64,000 nt of DNA from Lethocerus indicus (Eukaryota; Arthropoda; Insecta; Hemiptera; Belostomatidae): contig JACDQD010000010.1 in NCBI GenBank assembly GCA_019843655.1, positions 7,547,637-7,611,636 of the forward strand, written 5' to 3'. Each line of letters begins with the position of its first letter. The stretch's first letter is position 1. The translations under genes and the position numbers were made by a program. The notes beneath the pieces are model-generated. The model did not search any database. It worked only from the letters and a program-made list of their open reading frames with translations, and was not told where the DNA came from. This document shows positions 25,830-39,100 of this stretch, piece by piece.

Positions 25830-27254
25830 CTCGAAGACTGGACGTCTATTTGGTTCTCAATCGCATAGAACAAATAAATACTGTGTTGTTTCGACTGCTC
25901 TGTTTGTAATTGACACAATGCATATTAATATTCGTTAATTAAACACTACATCGAAATCAAAGGTACATGGATTTGAATAGCATCTACTGACCTTTACGTT
26001 CTAATTTTAAATTGTTACTCTCCGATCTGAGAGCGGGGGGGTTGATAGCCCCCGAGGAGAAGCCAAGGGCTGATGGCTCATCCATTGTTAACAAGCTCAA
26101 ACTTGTCCCGGGCAGACGCCCAATGCTACCAACTTTGGCTTTGGGGGGGGAGAGGCCCTCGCCCACTTAATTGGCCTAAAGCGTTCGATATATCATACAC
26201 GGTAGGTTCGCCCGAAGGGTGTACTAGTTGCGGTTGAGGGTGAAGGGAATGCATCTAACAGGTAGGTTACTGGGGACTTAATTCGAATCGAGTGAGCAAA
26301 ATTAACATCTCTCTGCTTTGGCCGTTTGCTTGACCGTTTAGTCCTAACTTTAGTGGCGACACTTCCGCATATGAGACATAATGAAGCACTCATTTCCGAG
26401 ATGGCAGTGAGTCGCAAGTCACTTTAAGAAAATGTTATTTTTTTAATTTTATGCTGTGGTAGGAAATGAGTCATTACTTTGGATTGGTACTATTTCTTTC
26501 GATGTTATTCCTATACCACCTGTGCATCTTGGATCCGACATAACTTCCTCCACATTTTTATTATGTGTATCATAAGAATTTTTAATAAAGTTCTTTTCCT
26601 TCTCTCTCGGTTACATCGTATCAATTTCGGTGTGCGCTCCACTTTAGGATCTTGCCTGTCTGAGTTGGTCCCTTTTCCACAGGCGCGATATTTGCGAGGT
26701 GAGTCAATTCGCTGGTTTATCGATGGTAAGGAGTTGCCCGGTAATTGACTGATCCGTCTGGATAGTTTACACTTGGAGCGGTTATATTAGTTTACTAAAC
26801 TCGGCGTTTCATTATGCCCGGCTCCGTCAAAAGGCGGAGTCCCTCACCACCCCCCTTCCCACCACCTGTAATGAGACTCGATCAGCCCTTCTCTGAACTC
26901 AACTCTCGATTTAGGAGCCACCGATATTAATAACGAGGAAATTACTCCGCGGAGGTTTGCACATCGTTTGGCTCACCTATTTGGTACCGCCTTACCTCCA
27001 GCGTCAGTTGTACTGCGTTTGTATTACAGTGAAGCTACCGACGAACTATTATATCTAGATCCTGCAATGTTCCACTAGAATTATTTGTATTCTCATATTA
27101 TCATCTCTATTATATTTAGTCCTAATATTCATGTAAATACATATATTTAGAAAGGCCGTCGGGCCTTGTATATTGTCTACAACCTATGTATATTTAAAGA
27201 AAAAATAAATCATACGGAGTATTTGTAATATCGATTATCCAGGTATATTCCTTG

Positions 27255-27300
27255 TAGAACGCATCGACCAGGATTCGAATCCCAGTAAAGGACCGAATTT
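27255..27300 (+). repeat. Possible tRNA-related fragment with perfect Pol III B box
   Basis: GTAGAACGCATCGACC is followed by AGGATTCGAATCCCAG, which has the TTCGAATCC T-loop form and a paired T-stem. The 5' half (acceptor and D arm) is not convincing. It reads as a decayed tRNA or SINE piece, lying just upstream of repeat copy A. Confidence 0.2.
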
Positions 27301-27404
27301 TCTTTCAATTAATTTCAACTTATTAAACGAGAGAATTAACTCATTGCTGATGTTATTTATATGAGTTCCTCTTTCATCTCGCTGATTTTGTTCTCTTCTA
27401 AGTG

Positions 27405-27740
27405 GCGCGAGCGAAAGCCTTGCTCTTAATACTGTCTGGCGACTGATTCTTTAATCTTAACTTTATTTATTTTATTCTTATTTATTTTGTCGTTGGAGCT
27501 CCACGCGAATCTTCATTAGGGATGTTTTTCCTCGTAGCATAGTTGCCGAGCATAGATCCTATCCCATTCCCGCCATGTGGAAACGGTGGGAGGGACCTCG
27601 AACGGGGAAAAACCTTGATCCACTTGTCCGGACATAGAGGATTGGCGGGAAAAAAACCTCTTCCCGCGAATTCTCAGCGAATTCCCACAGCGCGTGATCC
27701 CATTCTTCCTCTTAGCCGCAGGCGCACTCCGAGTGGTCCG
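27405..27740 (+). repeat. Unnamed interspersed repeat, copy A (longest copy)
   Basis: This is the best reference copy of a family found four times here. The ordered blocks are GCGAAAGCCTTGCTCTTAA, CTGGCGACTGATTCTTTAA, CGTTGGAGCTCC, CTTCATTAGGGATG, CGGTGGGAGGGACC, AACCTTGATCCACTTGTCCG, GGCGGGAAAAAAACCTCTTC and GCGAATTCTCAGCG. All can be aligned to at least one other copy. Open frames exist on both strands of this copy (27516-27782 minus, 27543-27881 plus). Neither resembles a protein I know, and indels between copies break both frames. No terminal repeat, poly(A) tail or target-site duplication is evident. Confidence 0.65.
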
Positions 27741-30700
27741 ACAAACCTCTCGAATGGAAAAACGGACGTGAATGCGTTGCACAGTCTGAATAATGGAGGC
27801 CCCGTTTATTGTTTATTAAACTTTGCGCCGGGGGGCCCGTGTGCAGAGAGCGTAGGAAGCGGACTCACGCCCCGAAATTAGGCGAAACCCTTTTAACCGT
27901 GAGGGGCCCAGCCCTTTGTTAGCTACTATAGGCGCCTCCTCAAACATTTACTCGCGTTCGGACCGCGTTTAGCCCACCCTTCGCGAAACTTTCCCAATTC
28001 GAGGAACGCCTGCGGAATACCTAAGTATTACTGGAAAAATAAGACGTAGGTAAAGGTAAAATTAAACAGATATCATAGCGAACAGGAAACTTGCTGTATA
28101 TTAGGTTTTAGAGAGGAAATGCTTTAATTAGTCCTTCATGCTTCCGTCTAATTAAACCGGACCGAAGTGGAGAACCTTTAAGAGTGGCTAGAAAACCGTT
28201 TATACAGAACATGCTGCGAAAAAAATTTTCCCTCGCATTATTTCTCCAGTCTTCCAGATTATCTTTCTCAATTAACCGTCGACACTCCAAAATATTATTA
28301 ACGCTTCATCTCATGACTGGCCGTCTCATAATTCTTCTAGTATAATACAATTAAAAATGCAAATTTTCACACTGAACTGTTTCGGACTTTCTTGCCGGTG
28401 ACTTCGGCAATTCTTATCCCAAACATAGTCTGATTATACACGTGCATCCGGCCACCGGTTCTTGAAAGCAGCATTGTTGTAACTAAACTTTAGAAGCCAA
28501 GTAGTTGTTCAGGATAAAACTAGAGAAATGAAACCTAAAGAGTATAGCGGAGAATACGAAAGTTTTGTCAGAAAAATAAGATATTGGTAAAAAGTAACAG
28601 AAGTTAAAAAAGGACTACTTTTTAACTATTACTGCAGATGAAAAACTTCCCTTTTATTACGATTTGAGATTAACGGAAGCAATTAAGGGTGAAAAACATT
28701 GGAAGAGTTCTGGGGTCGGCAGTTAATTATGTGCAATATAATTAAATCGGTTATTCATTGTATTTTTCAATTACTTATGACTCCTTCTGAGTACTTGAAT
28801 CCAGTCTTCATTCGTAATGGATCTTGCTGGGATCCCCATAGTTCAATATTGTGTCACTGTAGAATGTCGTTTTATTTCTTGTTTATCAAAGTCCTTAATG
28901 AATGGAGCAGTGGGAAAATTCTCCCCCGAGTTGTAGCGGTGACTCCTCTACTCCTGCTGAGTACTTCATACCACTGCCTCACGTCACTCCAACATGGTAG
29001 CGTCTTTTCGAACCGTTTTTCTGAAATTGTATGACTGTTTTTCTTCTATGCTGAAGAAGTTAGTGCTCGGCAGAACAGATTGCATTAATATAGACGATGC
29101 CGGGCCAATAAGTGGGAAGAGGGGGGTCGGTGGTGGGAGTACTTGGGTCGTTTGGGCCGCAGTTAAACAGCTTCATAAAGAAGTAGATAGCGGCCCCCCG
29201 CACCTCTTCGCCATGGCTACGTCGTCATACATCACTTTTTTACAGATAAGGCTTCCCAGTTAAACCCATTTAACCCTTCCCAGAGTGTGCTCTCTCTCTA
29301 TATATATAAAAGTGCTCTTTTTATTTTTCCTCCTTTTAATAATAAAAACTTCGTGATAGCCTTTTCAACTCCGGGAAACAAGATTAGAGTTGTGAAACGT
29401 GTGCATACATTACGAAAATAAGTGAAGGGAGCAAAACACTTCATTTTATATGGAATTGGAGACCGACGTTACAAGTAGAAAAGTTTAAGATCTCCGCTGG
29501 TATATATTTGAATATTATCATTCTTGTAATTTTCTGTCCACCACTCGCCGAGTTGACCCTACGCTAAACCAGTCCCGGCTTTCTGCCATTGATCCGTCAT
29601 TAAATTAGTATACCGTCGAAAGAATGCAACCAGAAGAGTGTTATCACTCAAATATGATATCGGTATAGTTCGCAGCTTTATTAGTTCAATGACCTAAGTC
29701 ATACCTTCTCTCGGAGATTCGTTACGGAGTAAATCACCGTTTCCTGGGCAATAAAATTATCTGGCGTTTCATTTGATCGGTGGTTTTTCGGTTATCAGTT
29801 AAACATAATCAGTGAATATAATTTTATCAGTCCCGGTTCATTGTTAATTTCTACAAAAAGTTCTTCTCAAGTTAATTTAATATTCTGGAACATTACTTTT
29901 GAGTGAGTGTGAGCGTGTTTATTGTGGAATATTGTTGAGGTCCAACTTCAACAAAGGTCCCCGCGAAACAATTCAATTAAAACACAAGACCAATACCGTT
30001 GACTGGCCGGGATTTGTGTTTGTGCCTGTAATTTGTAAGTAGGAAGGTGACGACGACGTCGGTGATGAAAGAGTGGCGTCTGATTACGTCAAGGGGACGG
30101 AACAGACGGCTCGGCAAACAAACGAGGGTCGAAACAAATTAGCTTAATGAGGCTTACCTCAGGCTCTACCCCACTCTCTGTTTTTCCGTCCCTGTCCAGC
30201 CAGCGTCGGCCGCCCATCGCTCCGTCCTTTTTCAGTCGTCTCACGTCCACTCCGGCCCAATCAGGGCAATATTCGAGACTCCGATTCTATAGGGCCTATC
30301 CGCCAATCGGGAGTTACGTAACTTGCATGCGCTTGTTACAATGCTCGTTCGAATTCCCCTGATTAATTCGGTACTTTCGCGTTTCGCAAAATGTAATTTT
30401 ATTTGAAAATGTGGTGGCTGTGGGGGAGGGGGGTGAATTAAATGGCCATCTTATTACATGGCCAAAACTACGGAAAAGAACCATCCTATCCACTCTCTGA
30501 AATAATTTTTATTAAAATTTCTGGAACAAAGGTGTAATCTCAACAGCCAGAAACACCATTAGGCAACCAACACTCTTAGTTCACTCACTAATCGACTAAC
30601 TGAATGCTGTTGAATGTGGCGAAAACCGAATGAAGACCAAATAAGCTAGAGTGATGTAAAACAACAAAAATTCTTATAAATTCAGACTTATAAAAATATA

Positions 30701-33700
30701 GTAGCACATTAGTGCACCCAGTAGATACGGAAGTTGAATATTTAGAGTACGTGGGCAGGTGCGAGTCCGATACCGGACCATTAGCTTATACATTCCGTAT
30801 AGGCCTCCCACTGCTCGTTCCTCGGCATCGGCGATTCTACACGTAAGGGCGGAAACAATTTTCCTGGTGAAAAAAGGGGCAAAGCCCGTTCGTACATGGG
30901 GGAGTTACGCTCATGTACAGTTTTCCCGGCGAATTTTCCGGCATATCGGTAGCGCAAGGAGGATAATAAGGGTCCCGGGCCCAGGATATTTCTACCCCGC
31001 TCCATGCTCCCGCTCCACACCAACACTTCTGAATACTTAATTTTTAATCTAATGGAGCGAACCTTCCTCCTCCTTCTCCTAACGGCCGGGCGGGGGCCCA
31101 CCATGTTGGATTGATCGGACGAAGCCCCCTCTCCCCCATTCACCTTACATGTTTAAAACGAGAGAATAAATTTAAACATTCCTAAAAGTTGCCACCCGAG
31201 AATTTTTTATCGGTCTTCTATTTTTCTTTTTTACCTACAATTGAAACCATCATTTCCGGTCTGAAAATACCTTTACTAGTAGCCCTAGCAGTAATTAGTA
31301 ACCTGTTTACCTTTACTGACGTGAACCCTGAATAGTTCATGAATTTCATTCCCGGGAGGCCTGGGAACGTTCGGGATGCCTTCGGTTTCGGCTTCAATTG
31401 GACCCGACACACATGAAAGGAGAACACAGTGAATAGTGTGACTAGTATTCTGTAGTCGTAATTTTAATATTAGAACGGTTCCTCAACAACACAGTTGAAA
31501 ACAAACTACACTGTTTTATGTCAATGAATAAATGACCCACAATCTTAGTAAGTACGCAATTTTCTCGCCGTTTGGATCTGAATTGGCACGGAAGTGAAAC
31601 CGTAACCATAAAGTAGGTGACAGATTCGACGATGTGAATCGAACCCTCCTAGATTCACTCCAAGGAACTTTGCTATGCTTCATCGGGTGGTGTCAACAAA
31701 GCGTACTTTTTCTGACCGGCATTCGACTCCAGATCGTTTGTGTAACTTCATTCATCCGCGGTGGCTGCAAAGTTACTGAATAATAAGTCCGCTTCGACAA
31801 TGCTGAAACCGAAAGCGCGTTCAATGAGCGTTAGTTTTCGTCCAGTCACTGGCAACATCTATATAAAAAAATAGAGAAGAAATAATAAAATGTTAATCAA
31901 TTCCGAGAGCAAAATTCATTTTAACTCTCCTATGAAAATCATAACTATGCTTAAAAATAGCCTAGCGACATATTATTCGCCAAAAATACATTATTTGGAT
32001 AAAATATAAATATAAACATAAATTATTTGGAAAGAAAAGTCGATGGTAAACCTCCTGTAAATAACTGGTTGGTATTTATATAGAATAAGAAGTGCTTTAC
32101 GCTGTTGTGAGATTCCGTTAGTTATTATCTTGAATTTTTTGGGTTCCCAGTGATTGTTAAATTTTTTTTTCATTTTTTGATTATTTAAAAGAACTCAATT
32201 TATAAAGCAATTTTCATATTGGAAATTCATCCTAGACTATCAGTACTACGCGTTTACTTTATGTACCCAACCTGGTTATATCGTATCAGAATTTAATGGG
32301 ACTACGCGTCTTGAGTCTTTTTATGCTTTCTTAACGGCAAGACGTATAAACGTGGGCGAGTCGTTTTAAGCCTGTAACAGCCTGTAAATATTTAAACGAA
32401 GGAATGCATTTAACCTCCGAGCGTTAAGAAATCAAGTCGCGAAGTCCGGGGATACTTTATAGTAGTTGATTCTTTAATTATTCAAAAACCCTCTCTTCCC
32501 AATTTATTTTCTTTCCGAGTCTTATTTAATCCAGGTCTTAAATAAAAACAATAACCTCGTCTTAATTGAGCTGTCTTTGTTCTTTTGTTACTGTTTTGGC
32601 TTGTAACTCAACAATTGTACAACCGATTACCGTATTAGAAATTCATAATCATTCAATATTTGGCGTCTCCTTTCCAAAAGCCTTTTCCAGAAATTTGTGT
32701 CTTCAAAATTTTTCTCGAGTAAATAAATGTTTCTATAGTCTAATATTTAGCAAATTTAAAATCAATTTATTTTGGTTTCTAATGTTCAAAACCCACACTT
32801 TTGACCCTTGTACCGTGTAAAATTTCTTTGAGATGTTGATTTGTCCATTTGGAAGCCGTAGAACTGGGAAACTAAAGGGCGGAGCTACGATAACTTATTA
32901 CGCCTAAGTAATACCCAGCGGGCACAAAACCAATTCGGCAAGCATTACGTGCACGTCCGGTTCGGGTCTCCCTCTCTACGCATGTCATTACTCGAATTCG
33001 CTTGGGATTACGGCCAAATTATGAACGCGCGCTCTGGGGAAACAATTGATCAACATTCCAATTTTGAGGGAAATTCAGGAAAGTTAATCTGAAAACAGGT
33101 TACCGAACTACTTAGCAGTGGTTATTATGCCTTCAATAAAATATTATGTAGAACCCGATTTAGTATTCGAATTATTATAAATCTCAGGAAAATCATAATT
33201 TATTATAGAATTGTTTTTCGAAAGACTAATTTTTAAATTAACAATCTTGTTTCTGCAACAATATTTAAACGCAGACAAACTATGTAGTTTGTATTCCATT
33301 TTCAAAATAATATAACAATAAGTCGACTATTTAATTTTCAGATTTTTAATTATGATTCTTCATTATAATTAGCTAATGAATAAACTTTGCGTGTGGGGCT
33401 ACAAAAGAAAATTAAAGCGTGGTTTAAAGCGCTTCACCCTTGGTAGACATTGCGGGGTTGTTCACGAGCATGTATCCTTGTAAATTTAACAAGGACCGGA
33501 AAGCCTACACGTATCCTTAAGGGAACAAAGCTTTGGGAATCCGGCGCAACGTTATGTTGTACCGTAACAAGTTTGGGGCCTCGCAAGTTAATTAGGAAAA
33601 ATGCCAAGCTGTAAGATACCACGACAACATCTCATTTGCTGTCTTGTTTAAATAAAAATTAACAACGTGCGCAATAATAATAAGGTTTAATTTAAGTCAC

Positions 33701-35829
33701 CTGTTTTGGTGGTTCGGATCTGTGGGTATCGTCTCTGTTGCGATCTCCTCCCCTCTACCCGCAACCTGGCCGTAAATATGTGTAGAAAAATATATGAAGA
33801 ATTCCCACCGTCATGAATTTAGTCTAGTTTCTTTTTGTTCAGGTGCATTAGTGGCCAATTATCGAGTTCCTTTTTTAGTTTAAATTTTCATTTCAAATTT
33901 TGAGTTAATAAAAAAAAAGGAAATATCTTCCTTTCATGATCATCCGTCGCATGTATATATAGTCGTATAAATAATCTTTCAACTACCTTTGAAGTGCTGC
34001 TGCAATTCCGCCTTTGAATCATTACTCCAATACAAGTCTCATATCTCTTGGTGGCCAATAGGGGCTGGGATTTAATTAATGACCGGAAGTGTCCCCGGGC
34101 TAGTTTAATCGAACTTTGTCCCGAAGCCCCCGAAGGTAGGAGAGGGGCGGTTTCGTCTGTTGGAGTCCCGATCGATGTGGCTTAGCCTCAGCCTCCGCCT
34201 CCGCCGGCTCTTGTCCTCGGGACCGACTTAACGCCGGCTTACCGCCTGGAAGCGGCTTTTATAGCCGTCTTCCTTAAATAGGACCTTCATAACGCAAGGC
34301 CAGCGTCAAATACAGACATATTATTCGCTGTCACTCAGGCTGTCCATACCACTATGAAGCGCCAAGCCAATAGACCAGGTAGCGGTTTGTTCCCTTACTG
34401 CAATGAGGAATAAAAGATTCTTCCATTTATTTAATAAAAACGAATATCACTTCGGATGCTGACAGGCGTGTACAGATTTTTTTAATCGTGTTGTCTAAAT
34501 TAACATTCGGAAAACTAAGGCTAATAGCTCTATTGACCATTATAATAGTTCAATAATACTGTTCCTAAAAAGCATTATCATTAACGCAGTAAGATAAGTT
34601 GGGCTCATCAGTCATTGTCTAAGTTTCAAATATATATTGTTAAAATATTGCTTCCTCAGATATTCGCCTTCAATACTTTCATAACACTTCTCTGATTTGA
34701 GAACCTGACACTGATACCTTCATGTATCTGACGTGTACTCAACACAAAAGTCAGTTGATAGTGAAAGTGTAGAACTCTAACCGGTACAACTTACAAGGGT
34801 CCAAGGTGAATACAGGGTTTTGAAGATGTCTCAGTTACTCCTAACCAAGCTCTCCAGATATTATCCCGCTCTCAAGTTAATTTGCCCTTTAATCGAGGTG
34901 GCCGGATTACCCATTAGGCAGGTTAATTGCCTAAAGCCGGGGCGTAGTAATAATGAACTTTTTTAAATCGCTTCTCTAACGACTTCGAAGTGTTCTTTTC
35001 GGGCACCCCCCGGGATTGTTTTATATATAAGTTTCATTTCTTACTTTAGAAGCTTCTTTGTACGACATTTTTAGAATTTTATCGCGAAGACTAATAACAG
35101 CATCTCTCCGCCAGGTGAACACAACACGAAGGCACAAACTAACGAGGTATTGTTACCGCTCATCGTTGTTGCTACTGTTAATAAAATCAAATAGACACTA
35201 AACCGTAAACAATTGCGGGCAAATGGAGTCATCACAAGGACGCGTCAACGCGTAATGACGTTCCGGATTCGTGAAGTTTACACGGTTCCACATACGGAAC
35301 TAGACGGGCGAAACGTTATTGCACATTGTCTAACTGCGCTGGTGAGCATGCGAAAGTGTATCCTTTGTTACTTTGTCAGTCACCTGTTTATATTCAGACG
35401 AATGGCAGAAGACAAACGAAATACGTTACACTCGAGGAAATATATGGTCCGTTGGAACATTATTCAATAATAGGTAGCTATTGTTTGAACAAATACGAAG
35501 AAGTTATATACATATAAAAACTTTCGCCCACCAGATCTCACAAACCAAAATGTATAACATTTGTGCTACCGACCCCATAAAGAGGCATGGCCTAGAAAAT
35601 TGTTGGCTATTGTAAATATACAGTGATTTAATAATAAGACCACAGCATTAGACTGGACTGGAGTATCACAACAGAAAAGAGAAGTAAATTAAAATGTTGG
35701 GCCTAATTTGTCTAGGCTAAACCAGTCTGAGAGCTCCAAGTAGTGTAGTGAGTTGCTCTGCAGTAACTAACTGTAAAAATGAAGGAAACCCTGCGCTTGT
35801 ATAGTGCTATTCTTATCGTTCACTGCCTC
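27741..35829. other. Intergenic DNA without a recognised gene
   Basis: No coding exon is supported. The region has CpG-rich stretches (about 29090-29220, 30150-30360, 30930-31140, 34060-34270) among AT-rich DNA. GCCTCCGCCT hexamer-like repetition occurs at 34185-34206, echoing a similar run at 16686. A 7-bp inverted repeat (TTAGGCA 34914, TGCCTAA 34928) lies in a GC-rich segment that may be a repeat remnant. Confidence 0.5.
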
Positions 35830-36110
35830 TTCTGGCATCAGTGGAAGTTTCGCTCCCATGCTAGCGACTGGCGCTGAATGGCTGAGCTTAATTATTTCTC
35901 CATCCTTTCTGTTGTTATTCCCCGCGGATCTTCATTAGGGACGCTTTTTCTCGTTGACGAACAAACCACCCCATCCTGTTCCCAGGGTTGCCTAGAACTT
36001 CGTTTAAGGGGGAATGCTAAATTTGCTTTCACCGGAGATTGTGGGTCGTTGGGAAAGAAAAATACTTCCTTGCGAATTGTTTGAGCGCACTCGTAGGATA
36101 CCCTTCAATG
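35830..36110 (+). repeat. Unnamed interspersed repeat, copy B
   Basis: Blocks shared with copy A in the same order are GCGACTGGCGC, GATCTTCATTAGGGACG (35927 on), a GGGGAA block, CACCGGAGATTG, TTGGGAAAGAAAAATACTTCC and TTGCGAATTGTTTGAGCGCA. The last four align with copy A at 27605-27690 with substitutions and a few small indels. Part of copy A beyond 27690 is missing here. Confidence 0.6.
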
Positions 36111-39100
36111 AATCCAGTCTTTCCCCATCTCTTCCTATTTTTTCTTGAGGTCTCCTTCCATCTTCTTACATTCGGTAGTGGCGGAGGTCATCTGCAATGG
36201 ATCTATTTCCGGTAACCTGATAACCTGCTATTACCCGCTCTCTTACTAACACTAAAGTCCTTACGAGCAGTAATAAATATCCCTGCTCTACCAGCATGTG
36301 CCCGGAATGATGGTATTCTCCGGCCGGTGAACACATACGGAAGAACCCCGTGATTTTCTAACAGCACACGTCTTCTTTACCTGTGACCTTGGCAACCACT
36401 TGTACCTCACGAGACTGAGGCACGAGCGTTCTACCTGAGGTGTCTCGTATCCGTGACTCACGTCATTCTACTACCCTGGATTTGGATTCTTGTTTGTCAC
36501 TCTGGGTTCAGGTCACTTGAACGGGCACTAAATGTATGAACTTCTTTTTTACTGTGGTGCGTGAAGGGTTTGTTTGCCCCTTGGTCCAAGTCATAAGTCT
36601 GTAACCTCTAAGACAGGCAACGCATACATACCATATTATTATTCAAATGTGAACAAAACTGAGAAATGAATACTTCTCTATTCCCTAAAATCTTAGACCC
36701 TCTTCCAAGAGGTCAAATGGTTGAGGTCGGGGACCGGGTCTCAATGAAAAGCGAAAGTATATTTTCTTATAAAGCTTTGGGAACTTTCGAAAGCGATAAT
36801 TATGCCTAATTTAACGCATCGTTCATCCATCTGACGGGGGAGAGAAATCCGAGTCCGGTTATCCTTGTCCCACATACATGGGAACATCCCAACTTTCTTG
36901 TCTTCGGAATGGGTTTCAAAATTATTATTTGATAGGTTAGTTAATACACTAGGACACTTCTTAAATACAATGAAACATATAGAAAATATCGTGGTGTCGT
37001 TCGTCATGTCCTGGCAACATTTTATGTTGAAGGCGTGGCGATTTCATTCTAGGGATGTAACTGCACCAAAAGCTGTACGAAAAATATTTCTCAAATTTAA
37101 CCAAAAACCCCAATTGCCATATTTGTTGCGCGCGCTTATTTGTATGTAATAAAAGGATAATATCATCAGCCTTTATTCAAAATATAATCTCATGGCACTC
37201 TCCTAGTATAACAATCATCTGGATTTAACCTGTGATTCTGAAACCTGACGCGTATGAGCAGGAGAGTACTCAAGTTGCTAACGGAGTGAAGGAGGAGAAA
37301 CGGGACAAATTGGGCAAGCGAAAGTAGATCTTAAATGAATCGCACGCGCGATCATCTAATGTAAGTGCCCGTAAAGCAAGTTTATATATTCGTCAAACTT
37401 TCGAGGATTGACAGGGTAGACGTCTATGTTTCAGTCTGCTTTCTATGTCTGAAAACGCCCTGACCTTTCACCATTGTTTTAAGCGATAGAGCGGCTGCAG
37501 TGTGCTAATAGAAACGGTTCGTCAAATGCCTTTCTCACTTATGGATACAACGAGAGGACTGAGTAAAGACTAACGGCAATAGCCGTTTGAACTTTTAACA
37601 TTTTCTCGATCATCCCGTCTCCTGTGAAAGTCTCGTTATTTAAAAAGGCATCAAAAATTACGCATCACGCGAGCGCATCTGTTGAAGCAATCTCGATTTT
37701 GATCGTCTAGTTTGGAAAACGGAAACTTGAATGTGTACTTTGAGTTTCAGGAACCACATTAAGCAAATTGTCCCTGCTGCGGAGCCATTCGCGATTTTGT
37801 TATACTTCCGCGCGAGATTGGATGGTTTTTGGAGTTGGTATTTATTTTGGACAATTAAATGGCGCATTAGTGAATGTGTGCGGAATTTGGCAGGAATCTT
37901 TATACAAAATTTATCAGTGTTAATGAACTCTCATTGTTCTGGTAGTATCTTTTTTTTAGGTCATTCTCGTGGGCTCATTCTCGATGTTGCTTCAGCCTCT
38001 TACCTATTCCTCAATGCATCCCTATCCCTGTCCCCTTCCATGGGGACAAGTGATTTGTTCCGGCAAGCGATACATGAGTTTATTCGTTGATTTACATGAA
38101 TATTGTATAATCGATTGCTCCTAGAAATTTCAGAATACTTTCATGGTGTACAATTTCAGAAATTCCATCCGGCCAACAACGTTAAAGAGGCCTCTAAGGA
38201 TACGGAAGAGGGGACACCTTCTTGAAATAATAATAATAACATTTTTATAGTGTAATCGTGGGCAAACTAGAAACGATAGAGAGAGGCGGGCGCAGAAAAC
38301 ATAAGACGGATATATATGTACTGTAGTGTAGAGGTTAGGAGACAGGGGGCGGTCCCGGCGGATTGTAAAATTTATAAAAAATAATGAATCGAGTCGCTGG
38401 GGGCTGGAGGAAAAGGCGTCCGTTGCGGGGGCGGCTCTGCAGCGAATACGTAATGCCTCCGCCAGGATAGGGGTGGGGAGGAGGGGGAAGTTTAGAGCAC
38501 GTGGTGTGGCATCACTGCAGATGATGCCGCCCCGGGCCTCGTGTTGCTAAATATCTGATGAAGGAGGAGGGCCGCCGGCAGCAGGGGCGAAGTTGGGGGT
38601 GGGATGCGACAGAGAGGGCGCTATTGTTAGAAGAACGTGAGTGCGAGAGAGACAAAGCGATGGGATGGGAGTGGGGCGAAACCGTCTTGTAATAACTGCA
38701 ATAAATCAGTTTGGAAGAGGGGGCGATCGTGCCCCCCGGAGCTATGCTACCCGCAAAACAGGTCGCAGCCTCTCAACTCTATATCGGACCCCTAGGACAA
38801 ATAAGGGGTCCTACCCTATTCTAGGTCGCAGAAAGTAAATGAAATATTAAATGTACAGTCGGCAGTTGGGATATTCTTATCAGATGTTCGATTTATTGTT
38901 TCCATTTTGGTTAGGACTGCAAGTCAGTCACCGGTCGACTCTAGTGAACGTTGTTCTGCACTGTTACTATTTTATAAGAAGAAAAAAGAGCACTTCATTC
39001 AAAAGCTACTTACCACGACTAAAATCTGAAACCAAATCAGCTAGTGTAGCAAAGACCATAAGAGAAGACCAAAAGAGTGTAAAAAGGCCAAAATAATGGA

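Larger units (their letters stand above)
14826..27404. other. Intergenic DNA without a recognised gene; several CpG-dense islands
   Basis: No coding exon is supported. CpG-dense stretches at about 14900-15330, 18960-19380, 20990-21240, 22620-23080 and 25430-25640 alternate with AT-rich DNA carrying TTAATTA and AATTAAT motifs. The longest open frames (for example 22654-23079) fall in these islands, where few stop codons are expected. An (AT)n run, homopolymer runs and a three-stem fold are listed separately. The CpG islands could be enhancers or promoters, but no single motif proves this. Confidence 0.5.

Noticed and set aside
27427..27436. TAATACTGTC, identical to the first ten bases of miR-8
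   Set aside because: The match stops there, no hairpin partner is nearby, and it lies inside the unnamed repeat where other copies differ at this site.
30781..31143. 120-codon minus-strand open frame with an Arg-rich run
   Set aside because: The basic run comes from a (TCC)n-like stretch; the opposite strand is open too and neither shows a family motif.
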